From NCBI RefSeq assembly GCF_011046735.1, contig NZ_CP049258.1, positions 6,280,001-6,344,000 on the forward strand: DNA of 64,000 bases, written 5' to 3'. Positions within the stretch are counted from its first letter, which is position 1, and each line of letters begins with the position of its first letter. The notes below the pieces were generated by a model. It was given only the letters and a program-made list of their open reading frames with translations, was not told where the DNA came from and ran no database searches. Both the position numbers and the translations under genes were made by a program. Of this stretch, positions 26,357 to 35,489 are shown piece after piece. The stretch comes from Nordella sp. HKS 07 (GTDB taxonomy: Bacteria > Pseudomonadota > Alphaproteobacteria > Rhizobiales > Aestuariivirgaceae).

Positions 26357-27439
26357 TCATGGCACAATGGTGGTGAACAAATATACCGCAAAAATGACGA
26401 GATGTACCGCGCCTTGCAGCACGGTGGTGCGGCCGGTGCCGAGCGAGAGCGTGGCGACCAGCAGCGACAGGGCAAGCAGCACCATGCCCTTATGGTCGAG
26501 CCCCAGCACCAGCGTCCAGCCCGTGGTGAGCGCTACGATGGCCACCGCCGGAATGGTGAGGCCGATCGAGGCGAGCGCCGAGCCGAGCGCCAGATTGAGG
26601 CTCGTCTGCAGGCGGTTGTAGCGGGCGGCCTTCAAGGCTGCGAGGCTCTCGGGCAGGAGCACGATCGCGGCGATGATGATGCCGACGACGGCCTTGGGCG
26701 CCCCTGCCGCCGTCACCGCGCTTTCGATCGTCGGCGACAGTGACTTGGCGAGCAGCACGACGGCACCGAGGCAGACGATGAGAAGCGCGCCGCTGATCAA
26801 GGCGGTATTCAGGCTGGGTGGCCGCGCATGCACCATCTCATCATGCGCCGCCTTGCCTTCGGGGAGAAAATAGTCGCGGTGCCTGACCGTCTGGACCAGC
26901 ACGAAGGCGGCGTAGAGCGTCAGTGAGGCGATCGCGATCATCACCAGCTGGCTCGACGAATAGATAGGTCCCGCGACGGTCGTCGTGGCATTGGGCAGGA
27001 TCAGCGTGATCACCGACATCGCGGCCAGCGTGGCGAGCACCGCATTGACGCCATAGAGCCCAAAAGCCTGCTCGCCATGGCGCGACCCGCCCACCAGCAG
27101 GCAGATACCCACCATGCCGTTGAGGATGATCATGATGGCGGCGAAAATCGTGTCGCGCGCCAGCGCCGCCGTCGCTTCGCCACCCGCCAGCATGAGCGAA
27201 ACGATGAGCGCCACCTCGATGATCGTCACCGCGAGCGCCAGCACCAGCGTGCCGAAGGGCTCGCCGACACGATGGGCGACGACCTCCGCGTGATGCACCG
27301 CCGCCAGGACGCAGGCGACCAGCCCCAGACCGATCACGATATTGAACAGCGGATGAGCGTAGCCCAGCGACGCGGCAAGCAGCAGCCAGCCGGCAAGCGG
27401 GCTGAGCCAGGTCCAGATCGGCAAATAGTCACGCAGCAT
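26357..27439 (-). CDS. chaA: ChaA-type Ca2+/Na+:H+ antiporter
   Basis: A 360-residue membrane protein of the CaCA superfamily with eleven or so helices. The two inverted alpha repeats that bind the cation are AHRVGEPFGTLVLALAVTIIEVALI and PESLAALKAARYNRLQTSLNLALGSALASIGLTIP; the conserved Glu residues are present in both. It has the same length as E. coli ChaA (about 366). It exports Ca2+ or Na+/K+ in exchange for H+ at alkaline pH. An AraC regulator gene follows at once and a methyltransferase gene precedes it. Confidence 0.9.
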   Translation of the reverse strand: MLRDYLPIWTWLSPLAGWLLLAASLGYAHPLFNIVIGLGLVACVLAAVHHAEVVAHRVGEPFGTLVLALAVTIIEVALIVSLMLAGGEATAALARDTIFAAIMIILNGMVGICLLVGGSRHGEQAFGLYGVNAVLATLAAMSVITLILPNATTTVAGPIYSSSQLVMIAIASLTLYAAFVLVQTVRHRDYFLPEGKAAHDEMVHARPPSLNTALISGALLIVCLGAVVLLAKSLSPTIESAVTAAGAPKAVVGIIIAAIVLLPESLAALKAARYNRLQTSLNLALGSALASIGLTIPAVAIVALTTGWTLVLGLDHKGMVLLALSLLVATLSLGTGRTTVLQGAVHLVIFAVYLFTTIVP

Positions 27440-27458
27440 AGGTCATCCGTGATTCTCT

Positions 27459-27490
27459 TAGTTTAGGACACTGCTAGTTTAGGACACTGC
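27459..27490. repeat. Tandem 16-base direct repeat
   Basis: TAGTTTAGGACACTGC occurs twice head to tail (27459-27474 and 27475-27490). The second copy supplies the stop codon and last codons of the methyltransferase gene. The AGGACACT word also forms the outer arm of the palindrome at 20195-20269. Confidence 0.8.
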
Positions 27491-27997
27491 GCAGGTCAGG
27501 CAGAGGAGCGGCGCGCTGTCATTTTTCTTGACGACCGTTTCGACCGTCAAGCCCGAAGCTTGCAGCTTGTCGCGAACGAGCCCGGCAATCCCGTCCCGCT
27601 GCGCCGCCACAGGCGGTTCATAGAAAAGATAGAGCCTGCCCTTTTTCTTCAACGATTTTCTGACGACCGGCAGCTCGGCGCGGGCGTCGGTCCAGAAGAG
27701 ATTTACATTAATGGCGAACATCTTGTCGAACAGTCCCTCGCTTTCGTCGAGGTCGGCAAGCGCCATATGACGAAAGGCCGCCTTGTCGGCGCCCTGCCAG
27801 GACTTGCTTTCCCGCCGCGCCGCAGCGATGGCAGTGGCGGAGCGGTCGATGGCGAGGATGCTCCCGGTCTTCAACCGAGGCGCGATGAGGGAGACGGCAA
27901 GCCCTCTGCCACAGCCGATTTCCAGCAATCGGTCGGATGTCCTGGCCGCCAGGGTCGCGACCGCCCAGCCGATTCGTTCCGGAATTCTGGATGCCAT
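27479..27997 (-). CDS. Class I SAM-dependent methyltransferase
   Basis: A 172-residue protein with a Rossmann AdoMet site: DRLLEIGCGRGLAVSLIAPRL (motif I, GCGRG), SILAIDRSATAIAAARR (acidic ribose ligand) and FDKMFAINVNLFWTD (motif IV). It belongs to the small methyltransferase_25/31 type; its substrate cannot be assigned. Upstream of chaA on the same strand, 40 bases apart, with a tandem repeat in the gap. Confidence 0.8.
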   Translation of the reverse strand: MASRIPERIGWAVATLAARTSDRLLEIGCGRGLAVSLIAPRLKTGSILAIDRSATAIAAARRESKSWQGADKAAFRHMALADLDESEGLFDKMFAINVNLFWTDARAELPVVRKSLKKKGRLYLFYEPPVAAQRDGIAGLVRDKLQASGLTVETVVKKNDSAPLLCLTCAVS

Positions 27998-28207
27998 GCC
28001 TTACTATGACCTATCCGGCCAATCTTCGAAACGTCCCAAATCCGGTCGGCTTTTTCCGTTCTGCCGCCACAAAGGCGGGAGATATGTAGCTTGCCCAAAG
28101 GGGATAGACGTCTAGAATTGCCGTGCGGTGCCGGTCATGCGAAGACTGGCGTCGACGCGAGTCTGCTACATCCTTTCTACCCTCCACAGCCTTGGTGCGT
28201 TGATCCC

Positions 28208-30442
28208 ATGATGAAGAAGTTTCTGATGGCCGGCACGGCGAGTGCCCTCCTCGCTCTCACCGCTTTGCCTAATCTGGCCGAAGCCAAGACGCGCATGCTG
28301 TTGATCGGGGTGGCTGACTACAATGAGGACTCCGGCATCCGCGACCTTCTGGGGCCGCGCAACGACGTTTCGATAATGTGGCGCCTGTTCAAGTCGCGCG
28401 GCGTCGACCCCAAGGACATCACGGTGCTGAGCGACGGCATTCCGGAAGGCGCCGACTACCCGACCGTGAACGGCCCCGCGACGATCGAGAACATCCGCGC
28501 CGCTTTCGATCGCATCGCCAGCGAGTCCGGTCCGGATGACGATTTCATCTTCTACTATTCGGGCCACGGCACCCGCCAGCCGGATAACGATCCCGCGGCC
28601 GAGATCGAGCCCGAGGCCGATGGCTATGACCAGGTTCTGCTGCCGACTGACACCGGTGCCTATGATCCGACCGGCGGTGGCATCAAGAATGCACTGGTCG
28701 ATGACGAGCTCGGTAAAAAGATCGACGCCATCCGCGGCAACGGCACCTTCGTCTGGGCCATCATCGATTCCTGCAATTCCGGCACGGTGACGCGCGGCGA
28801 CAGCGTGACGAGGTCGATCGATCCGGCCGTTCTGGGCGTGCCCGACAAGCCCGCGTCGGCCAGCGCCACGCGCGGCGGCAGCCGCAAAGGCGCGCTCAGC
28901 ATGACCAACCAGAACGACCTGGTCGGCTTCTACGCCGTCGATGCCTTCGACGAGGCCATCGAGCGTCCCTTCACCGGCTACAATCTTCCGATGGTGGGCG
29001 ATGGCAAGACGCAGCGCATGGGCGTCTTCACCAACGCGCTCCATCATGCCTTGACCCAGGGCACGGCGCAGACCTTTGCCGATCTGGCGCGAGAGATCTC
29101 AGCCGATCTGCAGACCGACCGTTCCGGCGGACGCGTGCCGCAGCCGGTCTTCGATGGCGTGCTTGACCGCCCCCTCCCCGGCACAGCCAACAAGGGCCCG
29201 CGCCTCATCACCTCGATCATCACCGACGAGACGGTGGCGGTGCCGCAGGGCGTGCTGCATGGTTTCGAGGAAGGCTCGAAGGTCGAACTCTATGCGCCGG
29301 GCAAGAGCGATGCACCGATCGGCAAGGCCGAAATCGTAAGCGCCGAGGCCGCTTCAAGCCAGGCCGGCAACATCGCCTGGACGGAAGGCGCGGAGAAGAT
29401 CGCCTCGGGGCCGATCGCGGTCAGGCTCGCCGAGCAGGCGGTGAGCTTCCGCTATGCCGTGTCGCCGCCGCCCGCGGAAGATCTCAAGGCGGGGGCCGCT
29501 TCCGAGACGGTGACGAAGGCCATCGATCTCGCTTTCGGCAAGGAGTCGGGCTCGGCCGAGATCGGCATCGCCTTGGGCGAGCCGGGAAATCCGGACGGCG
29601 ACGTGTTGCTGCGCGCCCAGAATGGGCGGCTGTGGATCATGCGGCCCGATCGTCCCTTCGACACCAAGGCCGGCAGCTTCGGCGAAACGCCGAGCGTCGA
29701 GATCGGCGATGACGCGCAAGCGCTTGCCGAAAAAGTGAAGCAGGCCGTGTGGTCGCTGTCGCGCGCCGAGAAGCTGATCCGCTTCGCCTCCTCGGTCGGC
29801 TCCTCGCAGGATCCCAACACCGACCGGCCGGAGATCACCGCCACCATCGCACGCAAAGGCGACAAGAGCAGCGATCCCGCCGGCGCCTGCGCCAAGCCCG
29901 ACAAGAACGCACAGGGCAAGCCGCTCGCCGCCTTCTCTCCTCAAGGGGTGGGCAATTGCGACACGGTGCGCTTCAAGGTCACCAATGAGACGGACCAGAC
30001 CTACTATATCGCGGCCTTCTATGTAGACGCGTTGGGTGGCGTGATGCCGCTGTCGAGTCAGGATCGTGCCCGCGGCTGCGTGCGCACGCTCTATTCAGGA
30101 TCTGGCGAGGTCACCTATACGATCCAGATCAATACTTGGGACGCACAGAACAAGCGTCCCGCCGCGGTCGGCACCGAGAATGCGGTGATCCTCGCCATCC
30201 CCCAGGATGCCTCCAAGATCGCCCCCAGCATGTGCTCGCTGATCCAGCCGACCTTGTCGGCGATGCAGCAGACCAGGAATGTCGAGGAGACTGCGACCCG
30301 TGGCTCGGCCCAGCGCAAGTCGCTCAAGAATCTGCTCGGCGGTATTACCGGCTCGGCTACGCGCGCGGCGACGATCGAGGAAGACGAAGGCGGTGGCCCG
30401 GCTATGACGTCGAGCCTGTTCACCTTCGATGTGCGGCCGTGA
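28208..30442 (+). CDS. Secreted caspase-family (C14, orthocaspase-like) protease
   Basis: A 744-residue protein with a signal peptide (MMKKFLMAGTASALLALTALPNLAEA). The caspase fold covers about residues 28-340: TRMLLIGVADYNE, the catalytic His120 in FIFYYSGHGTRQ and Cys189 in WAIIDSCNSGTV, with acidic specificity-pocket residues nearby. A linker follows, and the C-terminal region from about residue 590 (CDTVRFKVTNETDQTYYIAAFYVDALGGVMPLSS) resembles DUF4384. Both catalytic residues are intact, so an active periplasmic or extracellular Arg/Lys-specific protease is expected. The start at 28208 is set by the signal peptide. It is monocistronic, followed by a mosaic repeat. Confidence 0.85.
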   Translation: MMKKFLMAGTASALLALTALPNLAEAKTRMLLIGVADYNEDSGIRDLLGPRNDVSIMWRLFKSRGVDPKDITVLSDGIPEGADYPTVNGPATIENIRAAFDRIASESGPDDDFIFYYSGHGTRQPDNDPAAEIEPEADGYDQVLLPTDTGAYDPTGGGIKNALVDDELGKKIDAIRGNGTFVWAIIDSCNSGTVTRGDSVTRSIDPAVLGVPDKPASASATRGGSRKGALSMTNQNDLVGFYAVDAFDEAIERPFTGYNLPMVGDGKTQRMGVFTNALHHALTQGTAQTFADLAREISADLQTDRSGGRVPQPVFDGVLDRPLPGTANKGPRLITSIITDETVAVPQGVLHGFEEGSKVELYAPGKSDAPIGKAEIVSAEAASSQAGNIAWTEGAEKIASGPIAVRLAEQAVSFRYAVSPPPAEDLKAGAASETVTKAIDLAFGKESGSAEIGIALGEPGNPDGDVLLRAQNGRLWIMRPDRPFDTKAGSFGETPSVEIGDDAQALAEKVKQAVWSLSRAEKLIRFASSVGSSQDPNTDRPEITATIARKGDKSSDPAGACAKPDKNAQGKPLAAFSPQGVGNCDTVRFKVTNETDQTYYIAAFYVDALGGVMPLSSQDRARGCVRTLYSGSGEVTYTIQINTWDAQNKRPAAVGTENAVILAIPQDASKIAPSMCSLIQPTLSAMQQTRNVEETATRGSAQRKSLKNLLGGITGSATRAATIEEDEGGGPAMTSSLFTFDVRP

Positions 30443-30469
30443 TGATGAGCGCGCGACCGGCCCCGCTCC

Positions 30470-30583
30470 TAGCGCGGGATGCGAAAAAGTGGTTACCGGT
30501 TTTTCGCAAATATCCCGCGCTAATATATAGGAATAGATCACGTTTATGAGTTTGGATTGATTCAATCCAAACTCATCGTGATC
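30470..30583. repeat. RIME-like mosaic palindromic repeat, copy 1
   Basis: It is made of two palindromes. The first (30470-30522) starts TAGCGCGGGAT and ends ATCCCGCGCTA with GCGAAAAA...TTTTTCGC inside around an AAGTGGTTACCGGTTTTT core. The second (30536-30583) is GATCACG...CGTGATC enclosing ATGAGTTTGGATTGA and its complement. The core matches rhizobial intergenic mosaic elements (RIME type). A second copy is at 59013-59118. Confidence 0.75.
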
Positions 30584-30613
30584 TGGTCCGATCGCGCGCC
30601 AGTTCTGCCTGCG

Positions 30614-31324
30614 TCAGTTCAGATTGAAGTTGCGCTGTACGATCGGCGCTTTGGGCTTCATCTTTTCCTGACGCGGTTCCTCACGCGCTTCGAGCCGGGG
30701 TGCTGCCCTTTCCGGCTGCTTGCGACCACCCTGCTTCACGACAACCTGCGCTCCCGGTTTGACCCGCTCATAGAGATCGGCGACATCCGCATTGAGCAGC
30801 CGGATGCATCCCGACGAGACCGCTCTGCCGATCGAACGCGGATCGGCGGTGCCGTGGATGCGATAGAGCGTGTCGACCTTGCCCTGGAACAGATAAAGCG
30901 CCCGGGCGCCCAACGGATTGGTCGGCCCGCCCGGCATGCCGTTGGCCCATTTGGCGGCCGCCGGATCGCGCTTGACCATCTTGGCCGGCGGCGTCCAGCG
31001 CGGCCATTTCGCCTTCCACCGTACATCCGCCCGGCCCGACCAGGAAAAGCCCTGGCGGCCGATGCCGATCCCGTAGCGCAAGGCCTCGCCATTCGGCTGG
31101 ACGAGGTAGAGGTATCGGTTGGCGGTATCGACCACGATGGTGCCGGGCTTCTCCGGTCCCGAATAGCTGACCGCCTGGCGCCTGAACTTCTCCGGCACCC
31201 GATCGACATCCGCTTCGTCGATCGGAAACTGCTCGGCCGGATGCGAGATCGCGAGCGCGCCCGGCGCGGCGAGGGCGCAAGCACCGAAGAGAGTCGTGAG
31301 TCTGAGGATCTGCCGGCGATTCAT
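30614..31324 (-). CDS. L,D-transpeptidase (YkuD domain)
   Basis: A 236-residue protein with a twin-arginine-like or Sec signal (MNRRQILRLTTLFGACALAAPGALA) and a YkuD catalytic domain. The signature is YRIHGTADPRSIGRAVSSGCIRLLNADVADLYERV, with catalytic His and Cys in HGT and SSGCIR. It crosslinks peptidoglycan stems 3-3 or anchors proteins. A long Arg/Pro/Glu-rich C-terminal tail (about residues 200-236) is not part of the domain. It is convergent with the caspase gene across the RIME-like repeat. Confidence 0.92.
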   Translation of the reverse strand: MNRRQILRLTTLFGACALAAPGALAISHPAEQFPIDEADVDRVPEKFRRQAVSYSGPEKPGTIVVDTANRYLYLVQPNGEALRYGIGIGRQGFSWSGRADVRWKAKWPRWTPPAKMVKRDPAAAKWANGMPGGPTNPLGARALYLFQGKVDTLYRIHGTADPRSIGRAVSSGCIRLLNADVADLYERVKPGAQVVVKQGGRKQPERAAPRLEAREEPRQEKMKPKAPIVQRNFNLN

Positions 31325-31635
31325 GAGGTACCTTGAAGTTGATTCATTTGCCTCTGAACTAGCTGGAATAGATTCAAGAGTCTTTATCGCCGGCTCTCAA
31401 AAGACATATTCACAACGATTTGATTTTTCGCGATTTTTACGTGTGGAGAACGCGTTTCATTGATCACTCCAGGCCGGCTGGAGGCGACAGGGAGTTCACT
31501 CGCAGTTCTGAGGCGCGACAGCTCATTCGGGCAATTCGGCAACATGCTTTACCTGCGAAACTGCGGCAATGCTCCGGGCGATATGCCTCAGCGTAAACCT
31601 GGTGTATAGTGGGGGCTCTCGGTGTGGAGGACAGC
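31325..31635. other. Divergent intergenic region
   Basis: 311 bases between the L,D-transpeptidase gene and the NTF2-like gene, which are transcribed away from each other. It is A/T-richer near 31380-31440 and must hold both promoters. I see no clear operator, riboswitch or coding frame. Confidence 0.5.
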
Positions 31636-32538
31636 ATGGCGACCAGGATCGTGAACGACCTCAGGTCCCACTACCGGGCCTGGGGCCGTGGCAAGGGAAC
31701 AACCAGCGAGCGCTTCATTGAACTGTTGACGGACGATGCGACTTTCCGGTCGATCGGCGGCGGCGCCAACCTCATGGAGTTCACGCGCACACATAGGACC
31801 AAGGATGATGTCCGCGCCTATTTTGCCGGGCTGGCGCGGGATTGGGAAATGCTCTTCTACAATGTCAGCACCTTCCTGGTGCAGAACGGCACCGTCGCCG
31901 TCATGTGCGAATGCGCCTGGAAGCACAAGCAAACCGGCAAGACCGTTCATACGCCGAAACTCGACGTCATCCGCATCAAAGACGGCAAGATCGCCGACTT
32001 TTTCGAGTTCTTCGACAACCACCAGGCGGCGGCCGCCTGCCGCGCCGAAGGCGAATGCACGGTGCCCGCCGATCCGAAGCCTTTCAATGGCCAAGGCCAG
32101 TCGCGGCTTGAAACCGAAGTGACGGTCGCCACCCGCGCCAATGTGAATGCGCTCAAGCACCTCTACGCCCAGTATGCCAAGACAAAGGGAGCCAGCATCC
32201 AATCGATCCTGGAGCTCCTGGCACCGAATGTCGTCTGGGGGTCGCTGTCCGCAGGGACCTATCCCCTCGCCTTCTCCCGCACACACCGAAGCCGCGAAGA
32301 GGTCGCCGAGTATTTCCGCGGACTCTCCGAGGCCTTCACGATGAACTATTACGATGTGAGGGAGTATGTCGCCGCCGGCCCCTATGTGCTGGCTCTCAGC
32401 GAAATCTCGTTCACCAACAAGAAAACCGGCAAGACCTTCGTTTCACCCAAGGCCGATTTCTGGCGCTTCGCCGGCGGCAAGGCGGTGGAGTTCTACGAAT
32501 TCTTCGACACCGCCGCAGTGATGGCGAGCGCGGCATAG
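31636..32538 (+). CDS. Tandem NTF2-like (SnoaL) domain protein
   Basis: A 300-residue protein built of two homologous SnoaL/NTF2-like domains (about residues 1-130 and 155-295). Both halves share FIELLTDDATF / ILELLAPNVVW, FTRTHRTKDDVRAYF / FSRTHRSREEVAEYF, the KTGKT strand and FFEFFDNH / FYEFFDT. NTF2-like folds bind small hydrophobic ligands or act as isomerases. No signal peptide is seen, so it is cytoplasmic. GGAGGAC lies just before ATG 31636. The function is unknown. Confidence 0.78.
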   Translation: MATRIVNDLRSHYRAWGRGKGTTSERFIELLTDDATFRSIGGGANLMEFTRTHRTKDDVRAYFAGLARDWEMLFYNVSTFLVQNGTVAVMCECAWKHKQTGKTVHTPKLDVIRIKDGKIADFFEFFDNHQAAAACRAEGECTVPADPKPFNGQGQSRLETEVTVATRANVNALKHLYAQYAKTKGASIQSILELLAPNVVWGSLSAGTYPLAFSRTHRSREEVAEYFRGLSEAFTMNYYDVREYVAAGPYVLALSEISFTNKKTGKTFVSPKADFWRFAGGKAVEFYEFFDTAAVMASAA

Positions 32539-33173
32539 GACTTCGGCGCGCGAAATTTACGTGGCGACATCCGCCAGCAGACTTGTTACTGGCCGACTTT
32601 GCCAATTAACTTCGCCGGACCTTTTGCAGCTAATGTCCGGCAACTGCTTCTCCCGGGGCGGAGCTTTCTTGGCCATATCGATGTGAGCTCTGGGATCACC
32701 TAATCCCTTGTTTGTATTCTCGGGGCGTTGATGTGTCCCTGTTCCGCCAAGGCCCAATCGTGTTGTGCGCTCAACGGCACGCAATACTCCGGCCGCATTC
32801 AATAGCCGGCCATGGATGGTCTGTATATTCGCCGGCCGTGAGAGAGCCCCGGGCGATTGACCAGCAGCTCCATCGCCAGATGCCGTGCTGGTTTGTGCGG
32901 CACTCTCGAGGATATTACCCTCATCCTTCTTTTTCCACGCGCGTAGCAAAGCTTGCACGAATTCACGGATTATTCGGAGGCCGAGAGCCATTCGGTTGAT
33001 CCTTTTATCGGAGTTCGGATAGAGGAGCCTGTTCGGTCAGACCCAGGAGTTGACGTCCGAACGCAACTCCTCAACTTGATATTTCCAAAATCCTGCCATC
33101 TGGCCCACGATGTCAAGCGCCCACCATCGCGTCGGGAAGATACGGATATAACCCAGCCTAATCTCAGCACTCT
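32539..33173. other. 635-base stretch without a supported gene
   Basis: A minus-strand frame at 32557-32991 (144 codons, MALGLRIIREFVQALLRAWKKK start) has an AAGGAT site but no recognisable family and low coding quality. I do not call it. No other feature is apparent. Confidence 0.35.
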
Positions 33174-34025
33174 CTAACGCACCCTCGGCAGCCAGCCTTT
33201 CTCGAGAGCCGCGATGAGGCCCGCCGTCATTTCATTCCGCGGCAGCGCCCGCAGCTGGCGCAACGCCTCGAAGCGCCAGGCGCCATTGTCGCGCCCGGCG
33301 AGCCACACGGCGGCGACCTCACCCTGGTTCTCGCGCGCCTTGATCTTGTCCGGCACATTCGGCAACGCCTTGCGCAGTTCGAAGGCGATGCGCAGGCGGT
33401 TTTTCCTGGCATCGGTGATGGTCACGGCAAATCTGCTGCCGCTTATCGCATCGGCGGCGATCGTGACCTCGCGCGTGTCCTGGGCGACGGGTTTGCCGTC
33501 CCCGATCTTCACCGTGAAGGGCCCCTCCCCGCCCGTCCAGGCGAGATGCACGGGCTCGGCACTCCGGATAATGTAGTTGCGGCCGCGCACCGCCAGCGGC
33601 ACCTTGATCGCGTCACCGCCTTTCGACACCAGAACGGAGAATGAATCATCTTCGCTGTCGCCGATGAGGATGCTGACGATCTGTTCGATGATGCTGAAGG
33701 AATCGTCACCGCTCGCCATCTCGCCCGTGACGTCCTTGCGCATGAGCTTGCCGGTGACGATGAGGCTCCCTTCGCCAGCCAGGCTCAGTACGACCCTGCT
33801 CTCCTCATCTCGAATGAAGACGGAATCGCCGTCGTAGACCGGCATCAGCAATTTCGGCGCGAGTTCTGCCCCTTTGCGTACGACGACGGTGCGCTTTTCG
33901 GCGTCCACGCCTTTCAGCTCATAGGCCATGATATAGCCGGCTGGCCGGACATCCTGGGCCTGCGCCGGCGTGATGTCGGCGGCGAAGCTCAGCGCGGTCA
34001 GAAGAACGACGAGAAGGCGCAGCAC
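33174..34025 (-). CDS. Periplasmic FecR-like protein
   Basis: A 283-residue protein with a signal peptide (MLRLLVVLLTALSFAADITPAQAQ). The mature part starts with a short beta sandwich (VVVRKGAELAPKLLMPVYDGDSVFIRDEESRVVLSLAGEGSLIVTG) that resembles FecR-type sensors; a beta-rich domain (VPLAVRGRNYIIRSAEPVHLAWTGGEGPFTVKIGDG) follows. GTG 34025 has GGGAG upstream and begins 10 bases after the CHASE2 stop, so the two are translationally coupled. It probably works with the CHASE2 sensor in the periplasm. Confidence 0.65.
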   Translation of the reverse strand: MLRLLVVLLTALSFAADITPAQAQDVRPAGYIMAYELKGVDAEKRTVVVRKGAELAPKLLMPVYDGDSVFIRDEESRVVLSLAGEGSLIVTGKLMRKDVTGEMASGDDSFSIIEQIVSILIGDSEDDSFSVLVSKGGDAIKVPLAVRGRNYIIRSAEPVHLAWTGGEGPFTVKIGDGKPVAQDTREVTIAADAISGSRFAVTITDARKNRLRIAFELRKALPNVPDKIKARENQGEVAAVWLAGRDNGAWRFEALRQLRALPRNEMTAGLIAALEKGWLPRVR

Positions 34026-34035
34026 GATCAGCTCC

Positions 34036-35412
34036 CTAATGCGTCTTGAGCATGGAGCGCCAGCCTTTGCCGTGGCTCCAGTCGTAGACGATCCCGGCCA
34101 GTGAATCGAAAAATTTGTGAAGGATGAACAGAGTGAGCGTCACCGCGATGATGCGAATGGCGACCTCGAAGCCGAACAGGCGCGACAGCACCAGCGCTGC
34201 CGCGACCGTGATGAGGCCGGCGATAAGGACCGAGGGCGCCAGCTGGAAATTATAGGAGATGAAAGCCAGCACCGCGAAGATGGAGACGGCGATGAGAATC
34301 TCCACCAAGGGCGAGGCCCCCGGCATGGTGGCCATGGCGGAAGCGGCGGCTACGGTGTTCGCCAGGATCACCGCGCCCGGCTGCGATCCAAGCGGCGTCG
34401 CATAGATATCGTGGGAATTGGCATGGGTGACGCCGATGATCACGATACGGTTCTTGAAGGCCTCCGGATGAATCTCGCCCGCCGCCGAGGCCTGGCCGGC
34501 TTCGAAGCGCACCAGGGCCCAGGCAGGAATCTGATTGAACACCGCCACCTGGCTGTCTCCGTCCGCGATGGTTTTGGCGCTCGCTTCTTCGGTCTCGGCG
34601 TTGAACATATACTGGATGGCGACATCGGAGGAGAGGCGATGCGGCCAGGCGCTCGGCGCCGCGTCGAGGCGCTTGCAGCGCCGGTCGACCTGCTCGGCGA
34701 GGAAGTGCTTGAGCTCGTCGGAGCGGTCGCCCCCGGTATCGAATTTGGCGGCGACGACGAGCGCCGGCGACGGATAGGTCACACCATCGGCGCCCTCGCA
34801 CAAGGTCTGCCAGAGCCGCAGGCGCCGGACGATGCGGTCGGCAGAGAGCGGCGTCAGCACGCTCACCCAGATGGCCTTGCCCGACTGCGCGAAGATGCCG
34901 TCATATGGCGTCGAATTGGCCACGGTGGGGGTGCGCTCGAGCTCTTCGCCGCTGACACTACCGGCGCGAAAGCTGCGCACGAACATCAGCGGCGGATCGG
35001 TCAAGGTGGATGCGCTGATCGCTTCGACGAGGGCGGGATCGGCCGGTGTCGTTGCATCCTCCGGCGCAAGGTCGATATCGACGACGACAGCGCGCGCTCC
35101 GCCCGCTTCCGCGATCCGGATCAACTCCGCGAGAGCGGCGTGCGGGGTTATCGGCGGACCGCCCCAATTCGCCATGGTCTCGTCGTCGACCTTGATCAGC
35201 GTGACGGGCAGAGAATTCTTGGCGACGCCCGAAAGCGCCGCCGAGATCTCAATGATGCGGTCGGTCTCGGTGAAGCTCTTATAGGCCGCGGTGATACTTT
35301 TGCCGCCGCCCAGCAAGGTCAGCAGCGCCACCAGCACCGCTGTGAGGATCGCCCATAGCCAGCGTGGCCAGTTTCGCAATGCCCGTGCCTTCGTCACAAA
35401 GCTGCCCGTCAT
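34036..35412 (-). CDS. CHASE2 domain protein without an output domain
   Basis: A 458-residue membrane protein. One N-terminal transmembrane helix (WLWAILTAVLVALLTLLGGG) is followed by a large periplasmic CHASE2 sensor (about residues 45-345: LPVTLIKVDDETMANWGGPP, ARAVVVDIDLA, FKNRIVIIGVTHANSHDIYATPLG, PGAVILANTVA), then three C-terminal helices and a short cytosolic tail (YDWSHGKGWRSMLKTH). CHASE2 proteins normally end in adenylate cyclase, kinase or phosphatase domains; none is present. Middle gene of a three-gene operon. Confidence 0.85.
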   Translation of the reverse strand: MTGSFVTKARALRNWPRWLWAILTAVLVALLTLLGGGKSITAAYKSFTETDRIIEISAALSGVAKNSLPVTLIKVDDETMANWGGPPITPHAALAELIRIAEAGGARAVVVDIDLAPEDATTPADPALVEAISASTLTDPPLMFVRSFRAGSVSGEELERTPTVANSTPYDGIFAQSGKAIWVSVLTPLSADRIVRRLRLWQTLCEGADGVTYPSPALVVAAKFDTGGDRSDELKHFLAEQVDRRCKRLDAAPSAWPHRLSSDVAIQYMFNAETEEASAKTIADGDSQVAVFNQIPAWALVRFEAGQASAAGEIHPEAFKNRIVIIGVTHANSHDIYATPLGSQPGAVILANTVAAASAMATMPGASPLVEILIAVSIFAVLAFISYNFQLAPSVLIAGLITVAAALVLSRLFGFEVAIRIIAVTLTLFILHKFFDSLAGIVYDWSHGKGWRSMLKTH

Positions 35413-35445
35413 GTGCCGGCAATCGCCTCAACCTTCGAGCAGGAT

Positions 35446-35473
35446 CCGGACCGGCAATTTCCTGCCGGTCCGG
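35446..35473. repeat. Hairpin between metalloprotease and CHASE2 genes
   Basis: CCGGACCGGCA, loop ATTTCC, TGCCGGTCCGG: an 11-bp perfect stem in the 77-base gap. It could set the transcript ratio between the abundant secreted protease and the sensor. No T-run is adjacent. Confidence 0.6.
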
Positions 35474-35489
35474 CTTCATGCGTCAGTTA

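Noticed and set aside
32557-32991. 144-codon minus-strand gene
   Set aside because: There is an AAGGAT site, but no family, biased composition and no neighbour support.
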